A DNA stretch of 8,485 nucleotides from NCBI GenBank assembly GCA_947175775.1, contig CAMWNY010000095.1:1-8485 (forward strand). Reading direction: 5' to 3'. The translations under genes and the position numbers were made by a program. The notes beneath the pieces are model-generated. The model was not told the origin of the DNA, ran no database searches, and worked only from the letters and a program-made list of their open reading frames with translations. Positions 1-6,747 of the stretch are shown here, in pieces (positions within the stretch are counted from its first letter, which is position 1; the number at the start of each line of letters is the position of its first letter). This DNA is from an uncultured Lachnospiraceae bacterium (GTDB taxonomy: Bacteria > Bacillota > Clostridia > Lachnospirales > Lachnospiraceae).

Positions 1-1
1 T

Positions 2-1387
2 GTCTATTTTTATGTAAACGGCGAATTAATACTTGAAGATTACCGCTTACAATCACCGCTTTACGGGAGTTCCCCCGGAAGCCGCTGGCATATGATTTCA
101 CTCAATGCCTCTAAGAAACCCGTACAGCTGTGCCTTGAGGTTACGGCATGTTACTCCAATTCAAAAGGGCTGATTGACAATATTTATTTGGGGAAAACGC
201 AGGAGATTTACCGGAAAATAACCTCCGAACGGATTTTTGGCTTTGTTGTGAGCGCCTTTTTATATCTTTGCGGCGTTGTTATCATTGTACTGTATTTTTT
301 TATGCGCCGCGGACATACGGCAGGCAAAGACTTGCTTTATCTTGGACTTGCCACATTTTTCTCCGCACAATGGCTGAGCGCGGAATCTGTTTTGTGGCAG
401 CTCTTTATAGGGCACTCCGAGGTCATCCACCTTTGGGGTTATACTGCGCTTACCGCAATTCCGCTCTCCTACGGTATGCTGGCGGTACACCGTTTAAAGG
501 GAAGGCTGCGGACATTTTCCGTCGGTTTCAGCTTTGTCAGCGCGATTGGTTTGATTGGAGCCGTCATTCTTCAGCTATTGGGAATAGCGGATTTCCACTA
601 CTCGCTTGTTGTCACGCGAATACTGCTTGTGTTTTTAATTCCGCTTATGATACCGTTGGTATTAAGCTATATGAACAGCGGGAGCGAAAACTCGAAAAAA
701 CATATTATTTTCCCGCTGCTTGCGGTGCTCGTCATATGCATTGCAATATCATTAATCAAGTATATTCAAGGCAGCTATGGCAATTATTCATCCTATGTGC
801 GCACCGCGCTGCTGTGCTTTCTGCTGTGTCTGATTGTGTATCAGTTCAATCAGATTGTGACGACCTTCTCCAAAGGCATGAAAGCAGATATGCTGCACGA
901 CCTTGCGCTGACGGACTACATGACGGGACTGTACAACCGCACGGCATTCAATGAGCATGTTCCGGAGTACAATCATATTATCGACAGTTTTTCGCCGCTC
1001 GGAATTATCCAGTTTGACGTCAACAACCTCAAAAAGGTCAACGACACGCTTGGACACGAGAAGGGCGATATGATGATAAAGGCAGTTGCAGACGGTATGC
1101 GGTATGCGTTTGTCCAGTTTGAAAAAGAGTGCGCCTCTTACAGAACGGGCGGCGACGAATTTCTTACCGTTATTAACGCAAGCAACGCGGACGAAATCTA
1201 TCATACGTGTATCCAGCGTCTGATGCAGTATTGTGAAGATTTTAACAAGAAGCCCGACTTGGACTTTACCTTGACGATTGCACACGGGTATGTCCTGACA
1301 AAAGGCGGTAAAACACTGGAAGAGGCAATTGATGAGGCGGATGCGCTGATGTATGAAAATAAGCGGATGCTTAAAGGCTTACGCTAA
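2..1387 (+). CDS. Membrane-bound GGDEF diguanylate cyclase with 7TM sensor region, 5' end cut by window
   Basis: This protein probably makes the second messenger cyclic di-GMP from two GTP in response to an outside signal. The frame is open from base 2 (461 residues seen). The ATG at 92 is internal: codons before it encode jelly-roll-like sequence (VYFYVNGEL near the edge, PGSRWH just before Met31). In window numbering, residues 1-77 look extracytoplasmic, seven hydrophobic segments follow (about 78-101, 111-133, 142-162, 173-194, 201-223, 234-254, 266-287), as in 7TMR-DISM receptors, then a GGDEF domain at about 299-461. Active-site features are intact: LTDYMTGLYNR, FDVNN (Asp339), VND (Asn347), GHEKGD (Asp356) and GGDEF (383-387, bases 1148-1162). 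No RxxD inhibitory site sits five residues before GGDEF (EKEC is there instead), so product inhibition by that route is unlikely. No EAL or HD-GYP domain. The ligand cannot be told. It ends 32 bases before udp, without a terminator between. Confidence 0.9.
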   Translation, partial: VYFYVNGELILEDYRLQSPLYGSSPGSRWHMISLNASKKPVQLCLEVTACYSNSKGLIDNIYLGKTQEIYRKITSERIFGFVVSAFLYLCGVVIIVLYFFMRRGHTAGKDLLYLGLATFFSAQWLSAESVLWQLFIGHSEVIHLWGYTALTAIPLSYGMLAVHRLKGRLRTFSVGFSFVSAIGLIGAVILQLLGIADFHYSLVVTRILLVFLIPLMIPLVLSYMNSGSENSKKHIIFPLLAVLVICIAISLIKYIQGSYGNYSSYVRTALLCFLLCLIVYQFNQIVTTFSKGMKADMLHDLALTDYMTGLYNRTAFNEHVPEYNHIIDSFSPLGIIQFDVNNLKKVNDTLGHEKGDMMIKAVADGMRYAFVQFEKECASYRTGGDEFLTVINASNADEIYHTCIQRLMQYCEDFNKKPDLDFTLTIAHGYVLTKGGKTLEEAIDEADALMYENKRMLKGLR

Positions 1388-1419
1388 AATAGAACGCTAT
1401 AAAAAAGGAGGCAGAAGAT

Positions 1420-2199
1420 ATGCAGAATTATTCAGGTGAAGCAGGATTACAGTACCATTTACAAATACGACCGGGCGATGTCGGCCGTTACGTTATTTTA
1501 CCGGGCGATCCCAAACGGTGCGCAAAAATTGCAAAGCATTTTGACGATGCGAAGCTTGTTGCGGACAGCAGGGAATACATTACCTACACGGGGTATCTCG
1601 ACGGGGAAAAGGTAAGTGTTACCTCGACCGGCATTGGCGGACCGTCAGCCTCCATCGCTATGGAGGAGCTCGCGCTTTGCGGAGCGGACACTTTTATCCG
1701 TGTAGGCACATGCGGCGGAATTGATTTGGAGGTAAAAGGCGGCGATATTGTCATTGCAACAGGCGCAATCCGAATGGAAGGCACAAGCAAGGAGTACGCG
1801 CCGATTGAGTATCCCGCCGTGGCGGATTTAGACGTCACAAACGCGCTTGTGGCATCATGCAAGGAGTTAGGACTTCCTTACCATACGGGCGTTGTTCAGT
1901 GTAAAGATGCATTTTACGGGCAGCATGAGCCGGAGCGGATGCCGGTCAGCTATGAGCTGCTCAACAAGTGGGAGGCATGGAAGCGCATGGGGTGCAAAGC
2001 ATCCGAGATGGAATCGGCAGCGCTGTTTATTGTAGCAAGCCATTTAAGAGTGCGCTGCGGCTCCAACTTTTTAGTGGTGGGCAATCAGGAACGAAACGCC
2101 TTGGGAATGGATAATCCGATGGTGCATGATACCGAATCCGCCATTAAAACAGCCGTTGCCGCCATCCGTAAATTAATTGCGGCAGATCATGGGAAATAA
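1420..2199 (+). CDS. udp: Uridine phosphorylase
   Basis: Cytoplasmic enzyme that splits uridine (and often deoxyuridine) with phosphate into uracil and (deoxy)ribose 1-phosphate. The 259 residues match the usual length of the family (about 250). Motifs of the NP-I nucleoside phosphorylase fold are visible: PGDPKR at 28-33 (phosphate-binding Gly29 and Arg33 by analogy with E. coli Udp), STGIGGPSASIAMEEL at 69-84, RVGTCGG at 94-100 (Arg94 and Thr97 phosphate contacts), and ASEMESAALF at 194-203, whose Glu-Met-Glu is the ribose-binding signature. The FYGQHEPERMP stretch at 165-175 sits where Udp proteins bind the uracil ring with Gln and Arg, which favours uridine phosphorylase over purine nucleoside phosphorylase. 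The start is set by a strong AAGGAGG at 1405-1411, eight bases ahead. It is the first gene of udp-deoB-deoC; the products feed DeoB. Whether it also accepts thymidine cannot be read from the sequence. Confidence 0.93.
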   Translation: MQNYSGEAGLQYHLQIRPGDVGRYVILPGDPKRCAKIAKHFDDAKLVADSREYITYTGYLDGEKVSVTSTGIGGPSASIAMEELALCGADTFIRVGTCGGIDLEVKGGDIVIATGAIRMEGTSKEYAPIEYPAVADLDVTNALVASCKELGLPYHTGVVQCKDAFYGQHEPERMPVSYELLNKWEAWKRMGCKASEMESAALFIVASHLRVRCGSNFLVVGNQERNALGMDNPMVHDTESAIKTAVAAIRKLIAADHGK

Positions 2200-2229
2200 C
2201 AGTCAATTGTCGGAAGGAGGCATTTAGGA

Positions 2230-3432
2230 ATGAGCCAAAATAAACCGAAATACAACAGAATTTTTACCATTGTCATTGACTCCTTGGGCGTGGGCGCTGC
2301 AGACGATGCGGCTTCCTACGGCGATGCGGGAACCGATACGCTCGGTCATATTGCGCAGCATACGCAAAACCTGCAAATCCCGAATCTCCAAAAACTGGGC
2401 ATTGCAAACCTGCGCCCCCTAAACGGCGTATCACCAGTGGAAAATCCGTCCGGTTATTTTATGAAGCTGCATGAGGCAAGCACCGGAAAAGATACAATGA
2501 CAGGGCATTGGGAAATGATGGGACTGCATATTACAAAACCTTTTCAAACATTTACCGATACCGGATTTCCCAAGGAACTGATTGACGAGCTGTCCGCAAG
2601 AACCGGACGCACCATTATCGGCAATAAGAGCGCAAGCGGTACGGAAATACTCGACGAGCTTGCCGAAGAAGAAATTGCAACAGGACATATGATTGTCTAT
2701 ACGTCCGCAGATTCCGTACTACAGATTTGCGGAAATGAGGAAACTTTTGGTCTTGAGGAGCTTTACCGCTGCTGCGAGATTGCAAGGGAGCTTACGCTGC
2801 GCGACGAGTGGAAGGTCGGGCGCGTTATCGCAAGACCTTATGTCGGAAAGAAAAAAGGAGAATTTGTACGCACAAGCAACCGTCACGATTATGCGCTCAA
2901 GCCCTACGGTCGGACTACACTCAATGCGCTGAAAGACGCGGGATTGGATGTCATTTCGGTCGGAAAAATATTTGATATTTTTGACGGAGAGGGGCTTACG
3001 GAATCAAACAAATCCAAAAGCTCCGTTCACGGCATGGAGCAGACAATCGAGATTGCCAATCGGGACTTTCATGGTTTGTGTTATGTGAATCTTGTGGATT
3101 TCGATGCACTGTGGGGGCACCGCCGCAACGTAAAGGGCTATGCACAGGAATTAGAGAAATTTGATGAAAAGCTCGGGGAGTTTCTAAAACTTTTAAGGAA
3201 CGATGATTTACTGCTTATCACCGCGGACCACGGAAACGACCCGACGCACACCGGAACGGACCATACAAGGGAAGACGTCCCGTTTCTCGCATATTCGCCG
3301 TCCTTTGAAGGCAGCGGAAAACTGGAGGATGAAGCGTCCTTTGCCGTAATCGGCGCTACCATCGCCGACAATTTCAATGTGCAGATGCCGGAAAATACTA
3401 TTGGTCATTCCATACTGGAAACCCTAAAATAG
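2230..3432 (+). CDS. deoB: Phosphopentomutase
   Basis: Cytoplasmic, manganese-dependent alkaline-phosphatase-superfamily enzyme that interconverts ribose or deoxyribose 1-phosphate and 5-phosphate, linking nucleoside phosphorolysis to the pentose phosphate pool and DeoC. The 400 residues agree with family length (about 390-410). Key residues are all present: VIDSLGVGA with metal-binding Asp17, GKDTMTGHWE at 86-95 with Thr89 as the phosphorylated nucleophile (equivalent to Thr85 of the Bacillus cereus enzyme), NLVDFDALWGHRR with Asp292 and His297, TADHGNDPTHTGTDHTRE with Asp333, His334 and His345 as further metal ligands. The DeoB cap domain lies in between, about 100-220. The start has a strong AAGGAGG at 2214-2220, nine bases ahead. 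Gaps of 30 bases to udp and 18 bases to deoC with no hairpin indicate one transcript. Very unlikely to be phosphoglycerate mutase, given the DeoB-specific motifs. Confidence 0.97.
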   Translation: MSQNKPKYNRIFTIVIDSLGVGAADDAASYGDAGTDTLGHIAQHTQNLQIPNLQKLGIANLRPLNGVSPVENPSGYFMKLHEASTGKDTMTGHWEMMGLHITKPFQTFTDTGFPKELIDELSARTGRTIIGNKSASGTEILDELAEEEIATGHMIVYTSADSVLQICGNEETFGLEELYRCCEIARELTLRDEWKVGRVIARPYVGKKKGEFVRTSNRHDYALKPYGRTTLNALKDAGLDVISVGKIFDIFDGEGLTESNKSKSSVHGMEQTIEIANRDFHGLCYVNLVDFDALWGHRRNVKGYAQELEKFDEKLGEFLKLLRNDDLLLITADHGNDPTHTGTDHTREDVPFLAYSPSFEGSGKLEDEASFAVIGATIADNFNVQMPENTIGHSILETLK

Positions 3433-3450
3433 AGAGACGAGGATAATACT

Positions 3451-4125
3451 ATGAACATGGATCAGAAAGAACTTTTAAAAACTGTTGACCACACGCTGCT
3501 TACGCAGACAGCCACATGGGAGGAAATCCGTCAAATTCTTGACGATGCGATTGCTTACGGCACGGCTTCCGCCTGCATTCCCGCCGCTTACGTGAAACAG
3601 TCGGCAGATTATGTAGACGGTAAACTGCCAATCTGTACCGTAATCGGTTTCCCAAACGGATACCATACAACTGCAGTAAAAGTGTTTGAAACAAAGGACG
3701 CCATCGCAAACGGCGCTTCGGAAATCGATATGGTCATCAATATCGGCTGGCTCAAAGACGGAAAATATCAGGAGATTGAGGATGAAATCCGTCAGATTCA
3801 TGAAGCGTGCGGCGGAAAAATTTTAAAGGTCATTATCGAAACCTGCCTGTTGACAGACGCGGAAAAAATTAAGATGTGCGAGCTTGTCACAAACGCAGGC
3901 GCGGAATTTATCAAAACTTCCACAGGCTTCTCCACGGCGGGCGCTACCTTTGCGGACGTAAAGCTAATGAAAGAGCATATCGGAAGCAATGTAAAGGTAA
4001 AGGCTGCCGGCGGCATTGCATCCCTCGACGATGCGCAGGAGTTTATTAAGCTTGGTGCAGACCGGCTGGGCACAAGCAGAATTATCAAACTTATCAAAAA
4101 CACGGACAGCGGTTCCGGTTATTAA
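3451..4125 (+). CDS. deoC: Deoxyribose-phosphate aldolase
   Basis: Cytoplasmic class I aldolase that cleaves 2-deoxyribose 5-phosphate to glyceraldehyde 3-phosphate and acetaldehyde, the last step of deoxynucleoside breakdown. At 224 residues it is of the short Gram-positive type (about 215-225). Catalytic residues are in place: EIDMVINIG with Asp93, FIKTSTGF with Schiff-base Lys155, and VKVKAAGGI with Lys184; these correspond to Asp102, Lys167 and Lys201 of E. coli DeoC. The N-terminal VDHTLL at 12-17 and the C-terminal RLGTSR at 205-210 are further family marks. The ATG at 3451 has a moderate GAGG at 3439-3442, eight bases upstream; a second ATG two codons on (3457) cannot be excluded. It is the last gene of the operon and is followed at once by a terminator hairpin. 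No cdd or pyrimidine transporter gene is in the window. Confidence 0.96.
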   Translation: MNMDQKELLKTVDHTLLTQTATWEEIRQILDDAIAYGTASACIPAAYVKQSADYVDGKLPICTVIGFPNGYHTTAVKVFETKDAIANGASEIDMVINIGWLKDGKYQEIEDEIRQIHEACGGKILKVIIETCLLTDAEKIKMCELVTNAGAEFIKTSTGFSTAGATFADVKLMKEHIGSNVKVKAAGGIASLDDAQEFIKLGADRLGTSRIIKLIKNTDSGSGY

Positions 4126-4142
4126 ACTGCCTTAGAAACGGC

Positions 4143-4178
4143 AAAAGCGGAGAATGAATTGCAATTCTCCGCTTTTTT
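4143..4178. terminator. Rho-independent terminator between convergent operons, probably bidirectional
   Basis: A perfect 13-base stem (4143-4155 pairing with 4164-4176) with a GC-rich centre and an 8-base loop sits 17 bases after the deoC stop. On the plus strand the stem ends in six T (4173-4178), a standard intrinsic terminator for udp-deoB-deoC. On the minus strand the same hairpin begins directly after the TAA of the marR gene and is followed by TTTT, so it can also end the fab operon transcript, perhaps less efficiently because that T run is only four bases before GCC. The right arm overlaps the last bases of the marR stop codon. The loop plus part of the right arm (4156-4167) is itself a 12-base palindrome, allowing an alternative smaller fold. 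Confidence 0.9.
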
Positions 4179-4647
4179 ATGTTTTATCCTTGTCTGCATT
4201 TTCCATATCGATTTTTGCCAGAAAGTCATTTAAGTTCAGCAGCCCCTTAATCATCGCTTCCATTTCGTCCTCATACAGGTCCTTCACAATTGATTTTATC
4301 ATTTTTTTATGAAAATCCCTGTGATGAAAGAACGCTTTTTTCCCTTTTTCCTTTAAAACAGCCAATACAACGCGTTTATCCGTGTCGCTGCGTTTGCGCA
4401 GGATATATCCCTTGCTCTCCAAGCTGTTCATATTGGTCGTCAGCGTGCCGACCGTAACGCCAAGGCGCGCTGCAATCTCGGACATGCGGCGCGGCTCATC
4501 AATACCGATTGCCTCAATGATATGCATATCATTGTTTGTAATATCCTGAAATTCCTCCGTTATGATTGCCCGCTCTTCCATGTCCATCATATTGTTAAAA
4601 AGCTTCACCAACAGTTCATTTAAGGTTCTGCTCGTCTTCTTTTCCAT
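4177..4647 (-). CDS. fabT: MarR-family transcriptional regulator, FabT-like repressor of fatty acid synthesis
   Basis: Likely DNA-binding dimer repressing fatty acid synthesis genes. In streptococci FabT uses long-chain acyl-ACP as corepressor; the same is inferred here from likeness and location. With the chosen start it has 156 residues, normal for MarR. Visible parts: helical N-terminus with FNNMMDMEE (17-25), DITNNDMHIIEAIG (35-48), winged helix-turn-helix at about 55-79 (MSEIAARLGVTVGTLTTNMN), the wing SDTDKRVV at 87-94, and a dimer helix with FHKKMI at 112-117. Recalled streptococcal FabT shares VTxGTxTT, LExKGYI, DxRVV and FHK. The frame opens further upstream to an ATG at 4725, but that would overlap the end of fabH by 50 bases with non-family sequence, so the ATG at 4647 is preferred; it has only a weak GGTG signal. 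It is last in the operon, 28 bases after fabH, whereas fabT usually comes first. The exact ortholog assignment is less sure than the MarR family. Confidence 0.85.
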   Translation of the reverse strand: MEKKTSRTLNELLVKLFNNMMDMEERAIITEEFQDITNNDMHIIEAIGIDEPRRMSEIAARLGVTVGTLTTNMNSLESKGYILRKRSDTDKRVVLAVLKEKGKKAFFHHRDFHKKMIKSIVKDLYEDEMEAMIKGLLNLNDFLAKIDMENADKDKT

Positions 4648-4652
4648 GTATG

Positions 4653-4656
4653 CACC
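4653..4656 (-). promoter_or_regulatory. Weak ribosome binding site for the fabT-like gene
   Basis: GGTG, five bases before the ATG at 4647, is the only Shine-Dalgarno-like match here. It is much weaker than the AGGAGG sites of udp, deoB and fabH in the same window, suggesting low translation of the regulator or dependence on coupling to fabH, which stops 28 bases upstream. Confidence 0.4.
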
Positions 4657-4675
4657 AATTCCCCAATTAAACTTT

Positions 4676-5677
4676 TTAAGCCCCCCAAACGAGTATGCTT
4701 GCTCCATATGTAAGTCCTGCGCCAAAACCTGACAGCACTAGTCTGTCACCTTTCTTTAGTTTTTTGTCTCTGTTGAGTTCATCAAGCAGCACCGGAATTG
4801 TCGCCGATGACATATTTCCGATTTTGTCCAAATTCATGGGGAATTTTGATAAATCTGACTTCAGACGCTTTGCCACCGATTCAATAATGCGTACATTTGC
4901 CTGATGAAGAACAAACAAATCGACATCCTCCACCGTTAAGTTCGCCTTGCCTAACGCATCCTTGATGCATGCCGGAACCTGTCTTGTCGCAAATTTATAT
5001 ACTTCCTGTCCGTCCATATGAACATATGGATTGACTGCTTCCTGTTCCTTGGCATACGGGTTCTCAAGCCCCCGCTCCCCGCACGCAAGCACCATGCCCT
5101 TCGTGCCGTCGGCACCCATTACCATACACTCAATGCCTGCTTTCCTGCCGTTTTCACAAATTTCATCCTCCTGTGAAAACTCCATAAACGCAGCGCCCGC
5201 ACCGTCACCGAACAGCACACAGGTGGAGCGGTCCGTCCAGTCTACCAGTTTGGAAAGCACTTCGCTTCCGACAATCAAGGCATTTTTGTAAAGTCCGGTC
5301 TGCATATAAGCATATGCCGTATTCAGTGCAAACAAAAATCCGGAGCACGCCGCATTCAAGTCAAACGCCACCGCCTTATGCGCGCCGATTGCACTCTGCA
5401 CCTGACATGCACAGCAAGGGAGTAAAAGCTCCGGCGAACAGGTCGCCACCAAAATCAAATCCACGTCCGCCGCGTCGCGCCCCGCCATCGCAAGCGCCTT
5501 TTCACACGCTTTTGCGGCAAGCAACGATACCGTGTCTCCTGTCGAAATCCTGCGCTCCGCAATGCCCGTGCGTTCGCGAATCCACTCGTCAGAAGTCTCC
5601 ACAATCTCTGCCATATCAAAATTTGTCACTATTTTTTCAGGCAGGGCGCTCCCCGTACCTGTAATTTTTATTGCCAT
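4676..5677 (-). CDS. fabH: 3-oxoacyl-ACP synthase III (beta-ketoacyl-ACP synthase III)
   Basis: Cytoplasmic condensing enzyme that starts type II fatty acid synthesis by joining acetyl-CoA (or a branched acyl-CoA) to malonyl-ACP. The 333 residues fit the family (about 315-335). The catalytic triad is complete: Cys111 in DLNAACSGF, His258 in LFVLHQAN, Asn288 in GNMSSATIP, matching Cys112, His244 and Asn274 of E. coli FabH. Further marks are SDEWIRERTGI at 29-39, FGDGAGA at 156-162 and SGFGAGLTYGA at 316-326. The protein is cysteine-rich (11 Cys), with LPCCACQVQ at 86-94 where FabH proteins usually read FPATACxxQ or similar. The ATG at 5677 shares one base with the TAA of the fabK-like gene (TAATG), and GGAGG at 5688-5692 lies inside the end of that gene, so the two are translationally coupled. 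Acyl-CoA preference cannot be judged. No acpP separates it from fabK, unlike many Firmicutes clusters. Confidence 0.96.
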   Translation of the reverse strand: MAIKITGTGSALPEKIVTNFDMAEIVETSDEWIRERTGIAERRISTGDTVSLLAAKACEKALAMAGRDAADVDLILVATCSPELLLPCCACQVQSAIGAHKAVAFDLNAACSGFLFALNTAYAYMQTGLYKNALIVGSEVLSKLVDWTDRSTCVLFGDGAGAAFMEFSQEDEICENGRKAGIECMVMGADGTKGMVLACGERGLENPYAKEQEAVNPYVHMDGQEVYKFATRQVPACIKDALGKANLTVEDVDLFVLHQANVRIIESVAKRLKSDLSKFPMNLDKIGNMSSATIPVLLDELNRDKKLKKGDRLVLSGFGAGLTYGASILVWGA

Positions 5678-6714
5678 TATGAAAATTCCTCCATTATATC
5701 GGCTACCGTCTCGATTTTATTTGCACGGTAGGCATTGCTGCCGCAGAAAATCAATCCCTCATCAAGATTGCCCTTTACTGCATTCACAAGAGCCTCCGTA
5801 ATACAGTACGGCGTTGTCTCAGGGTTGCAGGTGCTGATGCACTGCCTGCACCCTCTCATAAACCGTTCACCTGCCGCCACTTTATCCAAAAAGGCATTAT
5901 GTATCGCACGCCCCGGCATTCCAACCGGACTTTTTACCAACACAATATCCTCTTTTTTTGCATCAATATATGCCTGCTTATACGCCTCCGACGCATCACA
6001 CTCTTTGGTCGTTACAAAACGCGTGGCAACCTGAACTGCCTTTGCACCCATCTCCAAATAATGCTCCATATCCGCACGCTCATAGATGCCGCCCGCCACT
6101 GCGACAGGCACCTCCATCTCATCCGCAAGCGCGATAATCTGCCGGATTTCCTCATCATAATCCTTTGTCTTAGAAACCGTGTATTCTTCGATTTCCTCAA
6201 TATGAAAACCTAAATGTCCTCCTGCCATTGGTCCCTCTATCACGACCAAATCGGGCTTTCGGTTATACTTTTTGTTCCAATACTTCGCAATCACGGACAG
6301 CGATTTTTTGCTGGAAACAATCGGCGCAATTTTCGCATCACCCGAAACCTCCGGAAGCGTCATCGGAAGTCCTGCACCTGATATGATAATGTCAACACCC
6401 GCGTCAACCGCTGCTTTTACGTATTCCTCATAACGCTTCGTCGCAACCATAATGTTGACTCCGATAATACCGCCGTTTGCGATAGCTCTCGCCTTTCTGA
6501 TTTCCTCGCCAATCGCCTTGAAATTACATTCGATTGGATGCCTGTCAAAGTCGGGGTCACGATAACCGATTTGCGCCGTCGAAATGACACCGATGCCGCC
6601 CGCCGCCGCCACTGCTCCCGCCAGTCCAGAAAGGCTTACACCCACACCCATGCCGCCTTGTATAACAGGCACACGGGCTGTGAGATTTCCTATTTTCAAT
6701 TCATTTATTTTCAT
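5677..6714 (-). CDS. fabK: FMN-dependent enoyl-ACP reductase II (FabK) / nitronate monooxygenase-like
   Basis: Flavin TIM-barrel oxidoreductase; from its place in a fab operon it most likely reduces enoyl-ACP with NAD(P)H in each elongation cycle. With the chosen start it has 345 residues, slightly longer than pneumococcal FabK (324). Visible parts: VIQGGMGVGVSLSGLAGAVA at 17-36, GVNIMV at 85-90, ISGAG at 111-115, GPMAGGHLG at 161-169 with His167 at the position of the FabK/NMO active-site His, VAVAGGI at 204-210, and AVQVATRF at 226-233 near the FMN phosphate. The C-terminus carries a cysteine cluster, Cys289, 292, 296 and 304 (C-x2-C-x3-C-x7-C, bases 5803-5850), not present in pneumococcal FabK as I recall it. 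The frame also offers GTG 6735 and ATG 6726, but the ATG at 6714 has GGAG six bases ahead and gives the family-like N-terminus MKINELKIGN. FabK and nitronate monooxygenase belong to one family; sequence alone does not fix the substrate, so the symbol rests on context. Confidence 0.8.
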   Translation of the reverse strand: MKINELKIGNLTARVPVIQGGMGVGVSLSGLAGAVAAAGGIGVISTAQIGYRDPDFDRHPIECNFKAIGEEIRKARAIANGGIIGVNIMVATKRYEEYVKAAVDAGVDIIISGAGLPMTLPEVSGDAKIAPIVSSKKSLSVIAKYWNKKYNRKPDLVVIEGPMAGGHLGFHIEEIEEYTVSKTKDYDEEIRQIIALADEMEVPVAVAGGIYERADMEHYLEMGAKAVQVATRFVTTKECDASEAYKQAYIDAKKEDIVLVKSPVGMPGRAIHNAFLDKVAAGERFMRGCRQCISTCNPETTPYCITEALVNAVKGNLDEGLIFCGSNAYRANKIETVADIMEEFS

Positions 6715-6720
6715 CAAATG

Positions 6721-6724
6721 CTCC
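6721..6724 (-). promoter_or_regulatory. Ribosome binding site deciding the fabK-like start
   Basis: GGAG, six bases ahead of the ATG at 6714. It overlaps the alternative in-frame ATG at 6724-6726, which itself has no properly spaced Shine-Dalgarno sequence (only GAAGA abutting it). This favours 6714 as the true start and leaves a 33-base gap after the accDA stop. Confidence 0.65.
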
Positions 6725-6747
6725 ATTCTTCGCACAGAGTCAGTATA

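Noticed and set aside
268..954. Long open frame shifted by one relative to the GGDEF gene on the plus strand
   Set aside because: It lies wholly inside the membrane-spanning part of the GGDEF gene, has no ribosome binding site, and its product is rich in Cys, His and Arg with no recognisable motif, as expected of an out-of-frame reading.
788..1285. Open frame on the minus strand opposite the GGDEF domain
   Set aside because: The opposite frame encodes well-conserved GGDEF motifs; the minus-strand product shows no family features and has no Shine-Dalgarno sequence.
1329..1357. Possible promoter TTGATG-17 bases-TATGAA ahead of udp
   Set aside because: Only four of six matches in each box, inside the GGDEF coding region, no extended -10. 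TAAAAT at 1385 and TATAAA at 1398 lack a -35 box at proper spacing. A promoter here cannot be supported by eye.
4648..4725. Extension of the marR gene to an ATG at 4725
   Set aside because: The added 26 residues overlap the end of fabH, do not resemble MarR N-termini, and the family-like sequence begins at the ATG at 4647.
4843..4858. TTTTGATAAA-like stretch considered as a FabT binding half-site
   Set aside because: It is within the fabH coding sequence, matches only one half of the palindrome, and has no promoter nearby.
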